A stretch of 64,000 bases of DNA from Candidatus Obscuribacter sp. (GTDB lineage Bacteria; Cyanobacteriota; Vampirovibrionia; Obscuribacterales; Obscuribacteraceae): positions 1 through 64,000 of the forward strand of contig JADYXR010000017.1 of the NCBI GenBank assembly GCA_021772095.1. The letters run 5' to 3'. Every line of letters starts with the position of its first letter. Position 1 is the stretch's first letter. This document shows positions 1-9,222 of this stretch, in pieces. Position numbers and translations under genes: made by a program. The notes under the pieces were generated by a model. It was not told the DNA's origin. It did not search any database and saw nothing but the letters and a program-made list of their open reading frames with translations.

Positions 1-219
1 CGAGTTCCGCCGACGGCAACAATGGCAAGACCGAAACCGCCTGCACCACCACCAGCCCCAGCACCGAGTGGCGAACGAAACCGACCAATGCCGCATACGC
101 CACCGTCAGAAGCACCGGGACAAGTGACTACGACTCTCATGGCTGATTACGTCGAATCATCAAAACTGAAAGAAGCATACAAAATCTTCGAAGGGCCCGG
201 GTCACGCTTGATCGGTTAA
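1..219 (+). CDS. 3' end of an unknown gene (partial)
   Basis: The reading frame is open from the first base of the window to the TAA at 217-219, so this is probably the C-terminal end of a gene that starts to the left. An internal ATG at 22 could also start a 65-residue protein, but no convincing ribosome site precedes it. The visible part is rich in Pro and Ala (a PPAPPPAPAP stretch) and then ends in a short charged segment (SSKLKEAYKIFEGPGSRLIG). The low-complexity half looks like a linker or disordered tail. I recognise no domain, and function cannot be assigned. Confidence 0.45.
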   Translation, partial: RVPPTATMARPKPPAPPPAPAPSGERNRPMPHTPPSEAPGQVTTTLMADYVESSKLKEAYKIFEGPGSRLIG

Positions 220-368
220 TAGCCAGAACGGTTGCCTGGAGCGGTTGACGGCGGTGCCGGCGAGCTTTCCCGAAAGCGGCGCGAGGTAGACCCGCTCGAC
301 CGGATGAATAACTGGGATCGTTTAAACCAACGCGCGTCTTTATTGTCCGCCACGCATTGAGCGCGCTG

Positions 369-1850
369 TTACTGAGTATCTGAAACCGTTTCGAGGAGTT
401 GACACTTCGGCAGCGCTTTCTGAAAAGCGATCTTCGCCTCTTCAGTCAGTTGTGGACAATTTGCCACCATTAGCAGTTTCAGCGTTTTGACCCTGGACAA
501 TGCATTTAAAGCTTTGTCCGAAATCGGATTGCCAGACAAGGTCAGCCTGGTGAGCGGAAGTTTGACCAGATGTTCGACACCGGTGGTGCTGATTTTATTG
601 TTGATCAGGTCCAGCTCTTGCAAATTCGATAGACGCGAAATCGTCAAACAATCAGCATTGGTAATATCTTGCGTACACAATCTTACTTTTTGAAGATTCG
701 GAAGTTTTGAAAGCTGGCTCAGTTGCTCATGCTTGAGATTCTCGCAAACAGCAAAACCGACTTCGTGGAGACTTTTGATTTTGATCACCGTTGACAAAGT
801 ATGGTCAGGCAACCGCGCGTGATTGAACACCAGCTGTTTTAAAACCGGTAGAGTTTCCAAACGCGACATTCCGGCATCGGTTACTTTGTAAAAGAAGCCC
901 AGAGTCAGAAGCTGAAGACCCTTGAAGCGGGCGAGTTCTGTCATGCCTTCGTCTGTAAATTCTCGCGAGTTCAAATTGATCGCTCCAATTCTCTTGTCTC
1001 TAACAAGTGCAAATCCGGCACCGGTTATTTTTTCCGACCGCAGCAATCGCAGTGAACGAACATTCTTATATTGATTGAGAACCCCAAAATCTTCCTCGAC
1101 TATTTCCGGTCCGCCGTCGTAAAACGGCACCCCATCTTGGGCTAACAGCGTCCACTTTTCGTCTTCGTACAAACGCATACGATCCGACAATGTTTCGTCA
1201 GGAGGTGCAATCTTTTGAGTGGCAACGTTGCGCTCCGGCGCGCGGAACAAACCTGACGTCATGCTAAACCCGATTGCAAAAACTGCAACCACTACTAATC
1301 CAGCAAGGAGAAGCACTCCTGTTGCCGGTTGGCGTTTCGGTTCTGCTTGTTGCGCATCGGCAGCTTCCAAAATTGATTTTTGAATTGAAGTCAAAACTGA
1401 CGACTGTTTCAATTTGCTGCCATCCGCGCCAGACAGCTCGTCATCAGCTCCACGCAGCCCATCATTGGTAGAGCTACCAAAGTTATCTAAACCGTCCTGC
1501 TCAAATTCAGATTGCTCGTCTCGAAATAGTTTTCTGCCTGCAGGTGTGCTCTGGGTTTTTAAACGCGTGTCAGGATCGGCATCAATAGCGCCTGCATCGA
1601 CATGACGCTGAAGTTCTTCTTGCGAGCAACTGCAACAGTCGGACGAAAAAATAAATTGAGAAAACGATCCTGGCAAGGCCTCGCGTGTTCTTTTTCCACA
1701 TCGTGTGCACACTGAAGAAGTGAGCCCTTGCGCCGACTCCCGCAGAGCCTTCAAATCACATTCGCAAGTTACGATCCATTGAGTCAGGCTTCCGGAACCG
1801 TCGCTCTTTCTCGGATTTTTGCAGACTGGACAAGTTTGTGCTTTATCCAT
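369..1850 (-). CDS. Membrane protein with N-terminal Cys clusters and C-terminal leucine-rich repeats
   Basis: The protein has 493 residues. The N-terminus holds Cys pairs C7/C10, C29/C31, C48/C51 and a C72-C73-x-C75 group, which look like one or two small zinc-binding knuckles. A low-complexity acidic stretch follows, then one hydrophobic segment at about 178-200. The C-terminal 230 residues show repeated L-x-x-L-x-L patterns with ITxxGxxxL phasing (about 265-480), typical of RNI-type leucine-rich repeats. The predicted topology is cytoplasmic zinc module, one membrane pass and a repeat domain outside, or the reverse. It starts 8 bp after the response regulator stop, so it is probably the last gene of the kinase-regulator operon and may sense or interact with a surface partner. 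The ligand is unknown. Confidence 0.8.
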   Translation of the reverse strand: MDKAQTCPVCKNPRKSDGSGSLTQWIVTCECDLKALRESAQGLTSSVCTRCGKRTREALPGSFSQFIFSSDCCSCSQEELQRHVDAGAIDADPDTRLKTQSTPAGRKLFRDEQSEFEQDGLDNFGSSTNDGLRGADDELSGADGSKLKQSSVLTSIQKSILEAADAQQAEPKRQPATGVLLLAGLVVVAVFAIGFSMTSGLFRAPERNVATQKIAPPDETLSDRMRLYEDEKWTLLAQDGVPFYDGGPEIVEEDFGVLNQYKNVRSLRLLRSEKITGAGFALVRDKRIGAINLNSREFTDEGMTELARFKGLQLLTLGFFYKVTDAGMSRLETLPVLKQLVFNHARLPDHTLSTVIKIKSLHEVGFAVCENLKHEQLSQLSKLPNLQKVRLCTQDITNADCLTISRLSNLQELDLINNKISTTGVEHLVKLPLTRLTLSGNPISDKALNALSRVKTLKLLMVANCPQLTEEAKIAFQKALPKCQLLETVSDTQ

Positions 1851-1858
1851 ATGCGCGC

Positions 1859-2575
1859 TTAACCTACAGAAACCTTGTCATCATCAGCCTCTGCAACAAA
1901 AGAAGCAGGCTCGAAAACATATCCGGCATTTTTGACAGTTTTGATCGATTGATCGTGGCCGTCCGTCACCAGTTTTTTCCTCAAACACATAATCATCTGG
2001 CGAATGCCGGCTTCCGTGGATTCAGGCTCCGCGACGGAAAGTTTATCCAGAATCGCCGGCACTGAAAAAACTTGTTTGGGATTCTGCATCAGCAAATTCA
2101 GCAGTCGGAATTCACCCGCCGTAAATGCGACCACATTGTCTCCAATCCGCACTTCGCCGGTTCCGATGTTAACAACAAGATTTCCGGATCTCATTGTTTT
2201 GCTTTCTTCCTGGGGCGGTCTTCGCAGCAAAGCATTCACACGAGCAAGAAGTTCTGCAAGCGAAAACGGCTTGCAGAGATAATCATCAGCGCCGATATCC
2301 AGTGCTTGGACTTTTTTAGGCAATTCGTTTTGCGCTGTCAAAAATAAAACGGGACACGTGCCACCACTATTTCGATAAGCCTTACAAATCGAAAAGCCCT
2401 CCATTCCCGGCAAGCCCCAGTCTAGAATGGCGAGTTCGTAGTGGTGCCCGAGAAGGCATTCTAAACCTTCAGGACCGGTGACTACCAGATCGACGACGTG
2501 ATTTTGCGAAAGAAGAATATCCATCACCGAGGCGGCAGTTCTCTCATCATCTTCCACTAGCAGAATTCGACTCAC
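1859..2575 (-). CDS. OmpR/PhoB-family response regulator
   Basis: This 238-residue DNA-binding response regulator begins with GTG. The receiver domain (about 1-115) has the acidic pair ED at 8-10, the phospho-acceptor Asp52 in LAILDWGLPG, a conserved Thr in LFLTAQ and the Lys in LCKPFS. A winged-helix output domain fills about 130-225 (AGEFRLLNLLMQNP, RQMIMCLRKKL, AGYVFEP). It lies 65 bp downstream of the PAS histidine kinase and 8 bp upstream of the LRR membrane protein, so kinase and regulator are very likely cognate partners. The regulon cannot be read from the sequence. Confidence 0.93.
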   Translation of the reverse strand: MSRILLVEDDERTAASVMDILLSQNHVVDLVVTGPEGLECLLGHHYELAILDWGLPGMEGFSICKAYRNSGGTCPVLFLTAQNELPKKVQALDIGADDYLCKPFSLAELLARVNALLRRPPQEESKTMRSGNLVVNIGTGEVRIGDNVVAFTAGEFRLLNLLMQNPKQVFSVPAILDKLSVAEPESTEAGIRQMIMCLRKKLVTDGHDQSIKTVKNAGYVFEPASFVAEADDDKVSVG

Positions 2576-2640
2576 TGTCTTCGCAAAACCTTTTCGTTCT
2601 CACACTAGGACATACCACACGCTCAAAGACGAAAAACAAA

Positions 2641-3750
2641 TCAATCGGAAGAGAATGGAATGGTGAAAATGAACTGACTGCCCTTGCCCGGTTCACTCTC
2701 AACCCAGATCCGCCCGCCATGCTTCTCGACAATTTCTTTGCAGATTGCCAGACCGAGACCGAATCCATGACTGCTCACAGATTTGTGTTGATCCAGCTGT
2801 ATGTAGCGCTCGAAAATTCTATTTTGCAATTCTCGCTGAATGCCCGGACCCTGATCTTTTACTTTAAACCGCGCTTCCAAACCTTCGATTCCCGCTTCCA
2901 CACGCACGACCGAGTTATTCGGCGAATACTTCACCGCGTTAGTCAGCAAATTGATTAAAACTTGAATCACACTTTGCTCATCAACGCGAATCGCATCATT
3001 AGTGTAATCACAATCAAACTCAACGGATGCTTTTTCTTTGCCGCAATTCACTGTAGAAACAGACTTCGTAACGATGGCACCAACAGTAGTATCAATGGGA
3101 ACAATCTGAATGCCGCCTCTTTCTATAGTGTCCGCAGCAAGTAAGTTCTTCACCAGTGAGTCGAGATAGATCACCGAAGAGAGCGCTGTTTCAACGTTCT
3201 TGTCGCCTCTTTCGCTGAGAGTTCCATAATGCCCTCCACTCAACATGTCCAAAGTCAGGCGAACAGAAGTAAGTGGTGCCCGAATGTCGTGACTGACAGT
3301 GGAAACCAAATCGGCTCTTAACTGATCCAATCGCTGGCGCTCGGTAACATCCTGAATGTTTACGAAAAGACGCTCCGCACCCTTGATTTCAAGACTGGTC
3401 ACAAGAATTTCCGCAGGAAACGAGTCACCACTTTTTCGAACCGCAGTAGTTCGAACCGGCTCAAGATTGATGGACAACTTTTCCATCTCGGGAAACAAAA
3501 GTGAAAGCGGCTGTCGCACCAGTTCATCTAGCGAGTATTCGAAGAACGACACTGCGAGCTTGTTGAGAGCCTCGATCTGAAAATCCTGATTGACGATAAT
3601 CAGACCGGAAGGAAAGCTTGTAATGATCTTTTGAATTCGCAGCGTCAAAGCACTATGACTTTTTTGCACGCTCGCTAACTTCTCGGTCAACTCTTCAACA
3701 GTTTCGCGGAGCTTCAAGATGGTCTCGGATTGGTCGAAAGTATCGCTCAC
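2641..3750 (-). CDS. PAS-domain sensor histidine kinase
   Basis: The start is placed at a GTG (3750) because a GGAG motif sits 5 bp before it; a TTG 15 bp upstream gives a slightly longer frame. The result is about 369 residues. It has a short N-terminal coiled coil, a PAS domain (about 40-150, IITSFPSGLIIVNQDFQ onward), a HisKA domain with the phospho-His in STVSHDIRAPLTS, and a HATPase_c domain with N box LLTNAVKYSPNN, G1 box DQGPGIQ and G2 box GFGLGLAI. There is no membrane segment, so it should sense a cytoplasmic or redox cue or act with a partner. It is first in an operon with the OmpR-type regulator and the LRR protein. Confidence 0.92.
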   Translation of the reverse strand: MSDTFDQSETILKLRETVEELTEKLASVQKSHSALTLRIQKIITSFPSGLIIVNQDFQIEALNKLAVSFFEYSLDELVRQPLSLLFPEMEKLSINLEPVRTTAVRKSGDSFPAEILVTSLEIKGAERLFVNIQDVTERQRLDQLRADLVSTVSHDIRAPLTSVRLTLDMLSGGHYGTLSERGDKNVETALSSVIYLDSLVKNLLAADTIERGGIQIVPIDTTVGAIVTKSVSTVNCGKEKASVEFDCDYTNDAIRVDEQSVIQVLINLLTNAVKYSPNNSVVRVEAGIEGLEARFKVKDQGPGIQRELQNRIFERYIQLDQHKSVSSHGFGLGLAICKEIVEKHGGRIWVESEPGKGSQFIFTIPFSSD

Positions 3751-4073
3751 ACCAGCTCCTGACAAAAGTCTATTGCCCGCAAATGTTTTCGAACTTGACC
3801 GCGCGAATAGTTTCTTCTGTTGAGTTATTCGTTTTTAGCGCGTCCCAGTTAGTTTACCTTGTTCGTTTGAAACTCAGTAGTCCGAAATCCGAACGCAACT
3901 CAAAGGATCGTTTGCGAAGAACGCAAAATCTGCGCAACCAGGCCTAGAGCAATCCAGACTTGTGCAATTGAACCGGAAACGGTGAGACCGCAACATAGAA
4001 TCAGTGCGCAAACAGCTGAGCTGAATGCGCACTGAGATTGTTCGAACATTGACCAGACGGCTTTGCCGGCAAT
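3751..4073. other. Intergenic region with a terminator-like hairpin
   Basis: About 320 bp lie between the 3' end of the disordered-protein gene and the start of the kinase operon, both on the minus strand. No ORF is convincing here. The region must hold the promoter of the kinase operon, but I find no clean -35/-10 pair. The only clear structure is the inverted repeat at 4001-4035, listed separately. Confidence 0.4.
4001..4035 (-). terminator. Perfect 10-bp hairpin, possible terminator
   Basis: TCAGTGCGCA at 4001-4010 is the exact reverse complement of TGCGCACTGA at 4026-4035. The 15-nt loop itself contains the near-palindrome CAGCTGAGCTG. On the minus strand it lies 39 bp after the stop of the gene at 4074-4475 and is followed by a moderately T-rich stretch, so a rho-independent terminator is plausible. 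The T tract is imperfect, hence moderate confidence. Confidence 0.5.
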
Positions 4074-4475
4074 TTATCTCTGGCGGGGGTTAGTAACACC
4101 TTCTTGCCGTGGAGTATCTTTCGATCCGTCGTCAGGCATGGGTCCCTGGAGGACCTCGGGTTTTGGTGGCGCTGGGGTTTGGAAATCTTGTTGACCTACT
4201 GCTCTAGGCTCGCCGGGTCTAGGCGCTCCGGGAATGAAGATCTCCTCGTTGCGACGGTCTTTCGGCGCTTCGCCCTGACTGTCAGTTCCTGAAGTTTTCG
4301 AATCGTCGACCAACTCCAGAGATGGTAGTGCACTACTGGTGGTGTCAGTCATTGCACTCTTAACACTAGTAAAATTTTCAAAACCTTTAAACACATCTGC
4401 TTGGACATTACTAAAGGCGGTCGAATCGGCGCCGGCGCGAGCGGCTGGTACTTCGTTTTCGATTTCTGAACTCAT
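4074..4475 (-). CDS. Small disordered hypothetical protein
   Basis: This 133-residue protein has no recognisable domain. The start is well supported: AAGGAG lies 8 bp before the ATG. The sequence is rich in Ser, Thr, Pro, Glu, Asp and Gln, with no signal peptide or membrane segment, and reads as intrinsically disordered; the C-terminal half is Pro-rich (IFIPGAPRPGEPRA, TPAPPKPEVLQGP). It stands alone between the kinase operon and acylphosphatase, and a hairpin follows it. No function is proposed. Confidence 0.6.
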   Translation of the reverse strand: MSSEIENEVPAARAGADSTAFSNVQADVFKGFENFTSVKSAMTDTTSSALPSLELVDDSKTSGTDSQGEAPKDRRNEEIFIPGAPRPGEPRAVGQQDFQTPAPPKPEVLQGPMPDDGSKDTPRQEGVTNPRQR

Positions 4476-4864
4476 TTGGAATTCTCCTTAATTAGAAACG
4501 TTTATTTCGTTCGCCAGTAACTTACCCCCCGGAAACCGTGATGTCGTCGGCGTTCTTTTCATGGGACTCAATTTACTGCCGCAACTTAAGATCCGTGTGA
4601 CAGACCACCAATTTTTCAAAATGATTTTGCCGAAGGCGACAAAGCGGTTCTGACGCGCGCTTTTCTCAATACAAGTATAAAAATCGGCGAGCGAAATCGG
4701 CTTCCGGACTTCAATATCACAATTCTTCTGCGATATTAAACGGAGAGAAGCAGCAGCCATGCTCAGGTTTCGACGATAAGCCGTTCAGGTTCCGACGCAA
4801 GCAGTTCAGTTTCAGGAGATACAACTAATACAGTGCCTACGATACGAGCGGCAAGAGGCGTTGG
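4476..4864. other. Intergenic region without a supported gene
   Basis: About 390 bp lie between acylphosphatase and the disordered-protein gene. A 90-codon minus-strand frame (4488-4760) is open but lacks a ribosome site and any familiar motif, so it is not called. At the left end of acylphosphatase a short palindrome, GGTCAC-CA-GTGACC, spans its stop codon (about 4863-4876). The promoter of the 4074-4475 gene should be in this stretch, but I see no clear elements. Confidence 0.35.
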
Positions 4865-5197
4865 TCACCAGTGACCGGAGACGCGAAAGCGGCTTCCAGA
4901 CTCGACTTCTTCGTCGGCATCCCCGACGGCTTCTTTCCAAACCAGGTCGACGGTGTCGACTCGGGCGCCGGAGGGGCCGGTTTTGCACCAGGATGCGAAG
5001 GTTTCGATTACATCCGAGGGTCCAAGGACGAAAGCTTCAACGCTGCCATCTTCCATATTTCGTACCCAACCCGAAAGTCCAAGGCTATTAGCCTTCTCCT
5101 CGGCGCTTTTGCGGTAAAAAACACCCTGCACGCGCCCATGAATTCTCAGTCTTGCTCGTTGCGACTTCTGATAATTCGGATCTGAAAGTTCCGTCAT
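4865..5197 (-). CDS. acyP: Acylphosphatase
   Basis: This 110-residue protein hydrolyses acyl phosphates such as acetyl phosphate or 1,3-bisphosphoglycerate. The family signature is intact: RLRIHGRVQGVFYRKSAEEKA, with the catalytic Arg in GVFYRK, and later GWVRNMEDGSVEAFVLG, with the catalytic Asn in RN. It is slightly longer than the usual 90-100 residues because of a 12-residue N-terminal extension and a short C-terminal tail. Its substrate would link it loosely to the phosphate acetyltransferase at 57.9 kb, which makes acetyl phosphate, although the genes are far apart. It is monocistronic as far as can be seen. Confidence 0.93.
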   Translation of the reverse strand: MTELSDPNYQKSQRARLRIHGRVQGVFYRKSAEEKANSLGLSGWVRNMEDGSVEAFVLGPSDVIETFASWCKTGPSGARVDTVDLVWKEAVGDADEEVESGSRFRVSGHW

Positions 5198-5382
5198 TTC
5201 ATTCGCTTCTGTTGCTCGAAGCGCTCCACTTTCAACTTCAGAATAAGTTATCAGAAAAATTGACTGTTTTTTCGTTTAAAGAGGGAAGAAATAAAATATA
5301 GGAGTGGCTATACTGACTGTTCAGCTCGCCCACCACCCCGTCGAGCGTACTCTCGTGTTGACAAGCACGGCAAACTAACGAA

Positions 5383-7803
5383 ATGTCCGAGAACGTAACC
5401 AAACAAGAAACCATTACTAGAGCCCAAGTGGAAAGCGCCATCAAATCTGTCAGAGACAGAGGATGGGACGTCAACCCTTACACCGTCGCCGAAGAAGCGA
5501 AGGCGTCGCACGGCGATATCTCGAAGAACCCGGAGTTCATGCAGCTAATCATCAACGCCCGCGGCGGTGATGTGACGTTTCAGCCGGTGCCCGAGCAGCA
5601 TTCACGGCTCACTGAGCTTGAAGCCGAGGTCAGAAACCTGCAGGACAGGCTCAGCACTTCGCAAGAGCTGGCAGCGATGCCTGGGAATGATGAAGCACTG
5701 AACGAACAGATGAAAGCGCTGCTCAGTTCTGAATCCGACGACCAAGTCAAGCACCTGGAGAACGAACTGGAAGGCGCATACGCCCAGGTAGTCTCGCTTG
5801 AGGAAGACAAAACCGATTTGACCCGCAGTGTGACCGGACTCGAGAAGATCAACGAAGCTTTGAATTATCGAATGCGCGAGATGGAGGCTGAGTCAGCCGA
5901 AATCAAACGGCAACTGGCGTCACAGTCAGGTCGCCCCGCAAAAACTAACGAAGAGATGGAGAGCATCAATCGCGAGATGGCGCTCCGGCTCGAAGAATTG
6001 ATTAGCAATCATCGCGCCAACAACGAGCACATCATGCTGCTCGAAGCGACCAACAGCCAGCACGAATCTTTGATTCTGGAATTGGAAGCGAAACTGGCAG
6101 AGTTGCAGCAAGAGGCAGACATGCTCGCTTTGCAGCTGCAAAACGCGTTTCATGTTGGATATCAAAAAGGGATTGCCGACAGCAAGGGCGACGAGGGCGC
6201 CGCCCCTCCGCCTGGAGCGCAGACCGTGCAGCAACCAGAAGGTCACTCGGAGCTGGAGCCGCTTTCGCAAGAAATGACAGGCGAGTTCAGCGGACAACCT
6301 TCACATCTCGCCACCGGCGACCAGGAGGTTCACACGCCTGGTCAGTACTACGAGATGCATCAGCAGATGCCCAATGTCGAGATTCGCAATCAGAATCATC
6401 CGCCAGAGCCGGCAGCCAACGAAGAAATTGTCGCCGAGACGCCCGCCCAGGGCTGGGGTTCGGAGGCCGATCAGGTTCAAAACTTCGCTCGCACCGGGCC
6501 ATATGTGGCTTCCACCTTCAACCCGTTAGAATCTTTGAGCTGGAGAGATCTAGAAACGGTCTACAGCATGGGCGTTTCGTCGATCAGAGATTTCTCGCGC
6601 AACCTTACCGAGTACGCGATAACCAGCGCTGATGCGCCTGGTCCAGAGCTCCAGAAGCCCGCAGTCTCCGGACCGCCACCGATTCCACAGCCTGCAAAGC
6701 CAGTCTCACGCGACGAGACCTTGCATCCGAACCAGGTTCGACCGGATATACCATCGTTTCCGGAGCAAACCATCCAGCCAACGGAGCAGCGCATACCGCG
6801 CTCGACGTTCCCCGATGACACCGTGCAACCGAATGCCGGGTTGAAACCGGTGAAGAAACCGGCATTGTTTCCCGAGTTCACAATGGAGATGAAGGCGTTC
6901 AACCCAGATACGGACTTGCAGCCTTCTCAAGAAGTTCAACATATGTTCGATGAAAACCAGCTGTCGGAGTTCGCACAGCCCGCCCTGGACGCTTATGGTC
7001 ATCCGATTGGCGAGGATGCGCCTGCTGAGACAAGGATGTTTGGCGAAAACGATGGCATCATCGATGTCGTCCAACCTGAGCCGCCAAAGTCGGACGGCGC
7101 GCTTGACTTCATTGACGAATTGATCGACCTCGACAAGCTGGACATTTTCGACAGTCTCGAAGACCTTGCCGAACTAGGAAGCATCGATGTTCTCAACGAA
7201 CCAATCCAAATAAACTTTGAGGAGATGAGTGACAATTCAATGGAGTCACCCGTTGTAGATCCAGCAGCTGCGCCTGTTTCCGATGCCGAGCTTCGCGATT
7301 TGATCGCTAACAGAATCTCCGCATCGCACGAGCAGAGTGACGACCAAACCGTCCGCACCCCGCCGGCACCGGATGGCGAAGAGGACGAGAAAGGCAAGAA
7401 GCCGATCCCGGGATTAAGCAGGAAGTTTGTCGGCACCAAAGCCGCACAGGCCGCGCCGGGAGATGCACCGGCTACAGCTAATCTGGCGTCCAGCACCACC
7501 AACGCTTCCGTTTTGTCCAAACATATTCCACCCGAAATCCGCAAAGCCTGCATGATCCTGGGTGTTCGTGCCGAAGACCTTACAAAAGAATTAGTCAACA
7601 AAGAGTGGAAGCGCCAGATTACAAGCGTTCACCCTGATTTGGAAGGCGGCGACACTGAGTCTTCAATTTACTTGAACACAGCCAAGGACACGCTTCTTCG
7701 CTGGCTCGAACAAAACGGGCCGAAACTCGGCGGAAAGTTCGGACCAAAAGGCGGCGGTTCATCTCCCTTTACCGGAAAAAACAAGTCAGACGATAAATCT
7801 TGA
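5383..7803 (+). CDS. Long coiled-coil protein with C-terminal J-like domain
   Basis: The protein has 806 residues. The N-terminal 65 residues form a compact, probably helical module (RAQVESAIKSVRDRGWDVNPYTV). A coiled coil rich in Glu, Leu and Gln covers about 75-260, followed by a long Pro/Glu/Gln-rich region (about 265-720). The last 85 residues resemble a J domain: helix ELVNKEWKRQITSV, then HPD at 750-752, then a helix SSIYLNTAKDTLLRWLEQ. HPD is the motif by which DnaJ proteins stimulate Hsp70. A Lys/Gly-rich tail ends the protein. No membrane segment is present. It lies 32 bp upstream of der and could be cotranscribed. A scaffold or co-chaperone role is an inference. Confidence 0.75.
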   Translation: MSENVTKQETITRAQVESAIKSVRDRGWDVNPYTVAEEAKASHGDISKNPEFMQLIINARGGDVTFQPVPEQHSRLTELEAEVRNLQDRLSTSQELAAMPGNDEALNEQMKALLSSESDDQVKHLENELEGAYAQVVSLEEDKTDLTRSVTGLEKINEALNYRMREMEAESAEIKRQLASQSGRPAKTNEEMESINREMALRLEELISNHRANNEHIMLLEATNSQHESLILELEAKLAELQQEADMLALQLQNAFHVGYQKGIADSKGDEGAAPPPGAQTVQQPEGHSELEPLSQEMTGEFSGQPSHLATGDQEVHTPGQYYEMHQQMPNVEIRNQNHPPEPAANEEIVAETPAQGWGSEADQVQNFARTGPYVASTFNPLESLSWRDLETVYSMGVSSIRDFSRNLTEYAITSADAPGPELQKPAVSGPPPIPQPAKPVSRDETLHPNQVRPDIPSFPEQTIQPTEQRIPRSTFPDDTVQPNAGLKPVKKPALFPEFTMEMKAFNPDTDLQPSQEVQHMFDENQLSEFAQPALDAYGHPIGEDAPAETRMFGENDGIIDVVQPEPPKSDGALDFIDELIDLDKLDIFDSLEDLAELGSIDVLNEPIQINFEEMSDNSMESPVVDPAAAPVSDAELRDLIANRISASHEQSDDQTVRTPPAPDGEEDEKGKKPIPGLSRKFVGTKAAQAAPGDAPATANLASSTTNASVLSKHIPPEIRKACMILGVRAEDLTKELVNKEWKRQITSVHPDLEGGDTESSIYLNTAKDTLLRWLEQNGPKLGGKFGPKGGGSSPFTGKNKSDDKS

Positions 7804-7835
7804 TATAGTAAAACGACCAGAGAGGTTGTTTTAAC

Positions 7836-9221
7836 ATGTCCAAGAATGTGGTCGCGATCGTTGGTCGACCAAATGTCGGGAAATCTACTTTCTTTAATCG
7901 CTGCCTTGGCAGGCGCCATGCCATTGTCGACGACCGTCCTGGTGTAACTCGCGATCGTTTATATATTGAAACTGATTGGTCCGGTCACAATTTTGTACTG
8001 GTCGACACAGGCGGAATCATCACGAATAGTGAAGAGCCGATGGCTGCCAATGTTCGTGAACAGGTCAAACTTGCGATTGATGAAGCTGATGTAATTGTTT
8101 TTATGGTTGATGGAAAAGAAGGACCTACCGGTCAAGACGAAGATGTAGCCAATCTTTTAAGAAGAAGCAAAAAACCGGTGATTCTGGCGGTCAATAAAAT
8201 CGACCGACCCAATGAAGAACTCAACGTACCGGAATTCTTTTCGCTGGGACTGGGTCAACCGCATTCGCTCTCCGCATCCCGAGGAACCGGCGGCGTAGGC
8301 GATTTGCTCGACGTGATCGTCGGCAACTTCACCAAGAGTTCGAAGATCGTATACGAACCATTGCTGGATGAAGACGGAAACGAAATCATCAAAAGCGAAG
8401 CTGATATCAATAGTGAACCGTTTTCTATTGCTATCGTCGGCAAGCCAAACGTGGGCAAGTCTTCGATTCTCAACGTTTTGTGCGGGAAGGAACGAACAAT
8501 TGTTTCACCTGTAGCCGGCACCACCCGTGATGCCATTGATACGCCGATTACTTTTCATGGACGCGATATCACACTGGTTGACACCGCCGGTATCCGGCGA
8601 AAATCGCGAGTCGATTACGGTATTGAAGGATTCGCCGTTGTTCGCGCCATTCGAGCGATCGACCACTCAGATGTGACTGTTCATGTGCTTGATGCAGCCG
8701 AACCGATTACAGATCAAGATCAAAAAATTGCAGCAAAAATTGAAGAAGCAGGGCGCGGCGTCGTCATTGTCTTCAACAAATGGGATTTGATCGAAGACAA
8801 ATCTTCGACGACCATGAACGAGATGATCGAGATCGTGCAGAAAGAAATGCGTCACGTCGGTTATGCCGAAGTGCTGTTCACCAGTGCGATTTCGAGAATC
8901 CGCGTTCAGAAGATTTTGGAGGCGTGCGAACGAGCTTACGCTCAAACGCATCGCCGCATCACAACGACGCTCGTCAACCAGGTGATTGCAGAAGCTTATG
9001 CGCTTGTGCCACCACCGGCGAGTAAACGCGGCAAGCGCCTCAAAGTCTATTACGCCACACAAGTCTCTTCGGCACCCCCAACATTTATATTGTTCGTCAA
9101 CGATCCAAAATTGTTGGGCGCAAACTACAAAGTCTACTTAGAGCGCAAAATCAGAGAAGCATTCGGCTTTGCCGGAACGCCTATCCGAATTGCTGCCCGG
9201 GCTAAGAAAACGAAGGACTGA
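7836..9221 (+). CDS. der: Ribosome-assembly GTPase Der (EngA)
   Basis: This 461-residue tandem-GTPase protein is needed for maturation of the 50S ribosomal subunit. G domain 1 begins at GRPNVGKSTFFNR (about 10-22), with DRPGVTRD, DTGG and NKID motifs. G domain 2 begins at GKPNVGKSSILN (about 202), with GTTRDAID, DTAGIRRK and NKWD. A KH-like domain fills the C-terminus (about 365-461, KRLKVYYATQ, FILFVNDP). Length and order match the family. A ribosome-site-like AGAGAGG precedes the ATG. It overlaps closely with plsY (1 bp between genes), a pairing common in bacteria. Confidence 0.98.
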   Translation: MSKNVVAIVGRPNVGKSTFFNRCLGRRHAIVDDRPGVTRDRLYIETDWSGHNFVLVDTGGIITNSEEPMAANVREQVKLAIDEADVIVFMVDGKEGPTGQDEDVANLLRRSKKPVILAVNKIDRPNEELNVPEFFSLGLGQPHSLSASRGTGGVGDLLDVIVGNFTKSSKIVYEPLLDEDGNEIIKSEADINSEPFSIAIVGKPNVGKSSILNVLCGKERTIVSPVAGTTRDAIDTPITFHGRDITLVDTAGIRRKSRVDYGIEGFAVVRAIRAIDHSDVTVHVLDAAEPITDQDQKIAAKIEEAGRGVVIVFNKWDLIEDKSSTTMNEMIEIVQKEMRHVGYAEVLFTSAISRIRVQKILEACERAYAQTHRRITTTLVNQVIAEAYALVPPPASKRGKRLKVYYATQVSSAPPTFILFVNDPKLLGANYKVYLERKIREAFGFAGTPIRIAARAKKTKD

Positions 9222-9222
9222 G

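Noticed and set aside
4488..4760. 90-codon minus-strand ORF
   Set aside because: No ribosome site, no domain, and no match in composition to neighbouring genes.
5238..5330. Possible promoter (TTGACT and TATACT) upstream of the coiled-coil gene
   Set aside because: The two hexamers are over 40 bp apart, far from the 16-18 bp spacing needed.
6999..7601. 200-codon minus-strand frame
   Set aside because: Antisense shadow of the coiled-coil/J-like gene; Ser-rich composition typical of such shadows.
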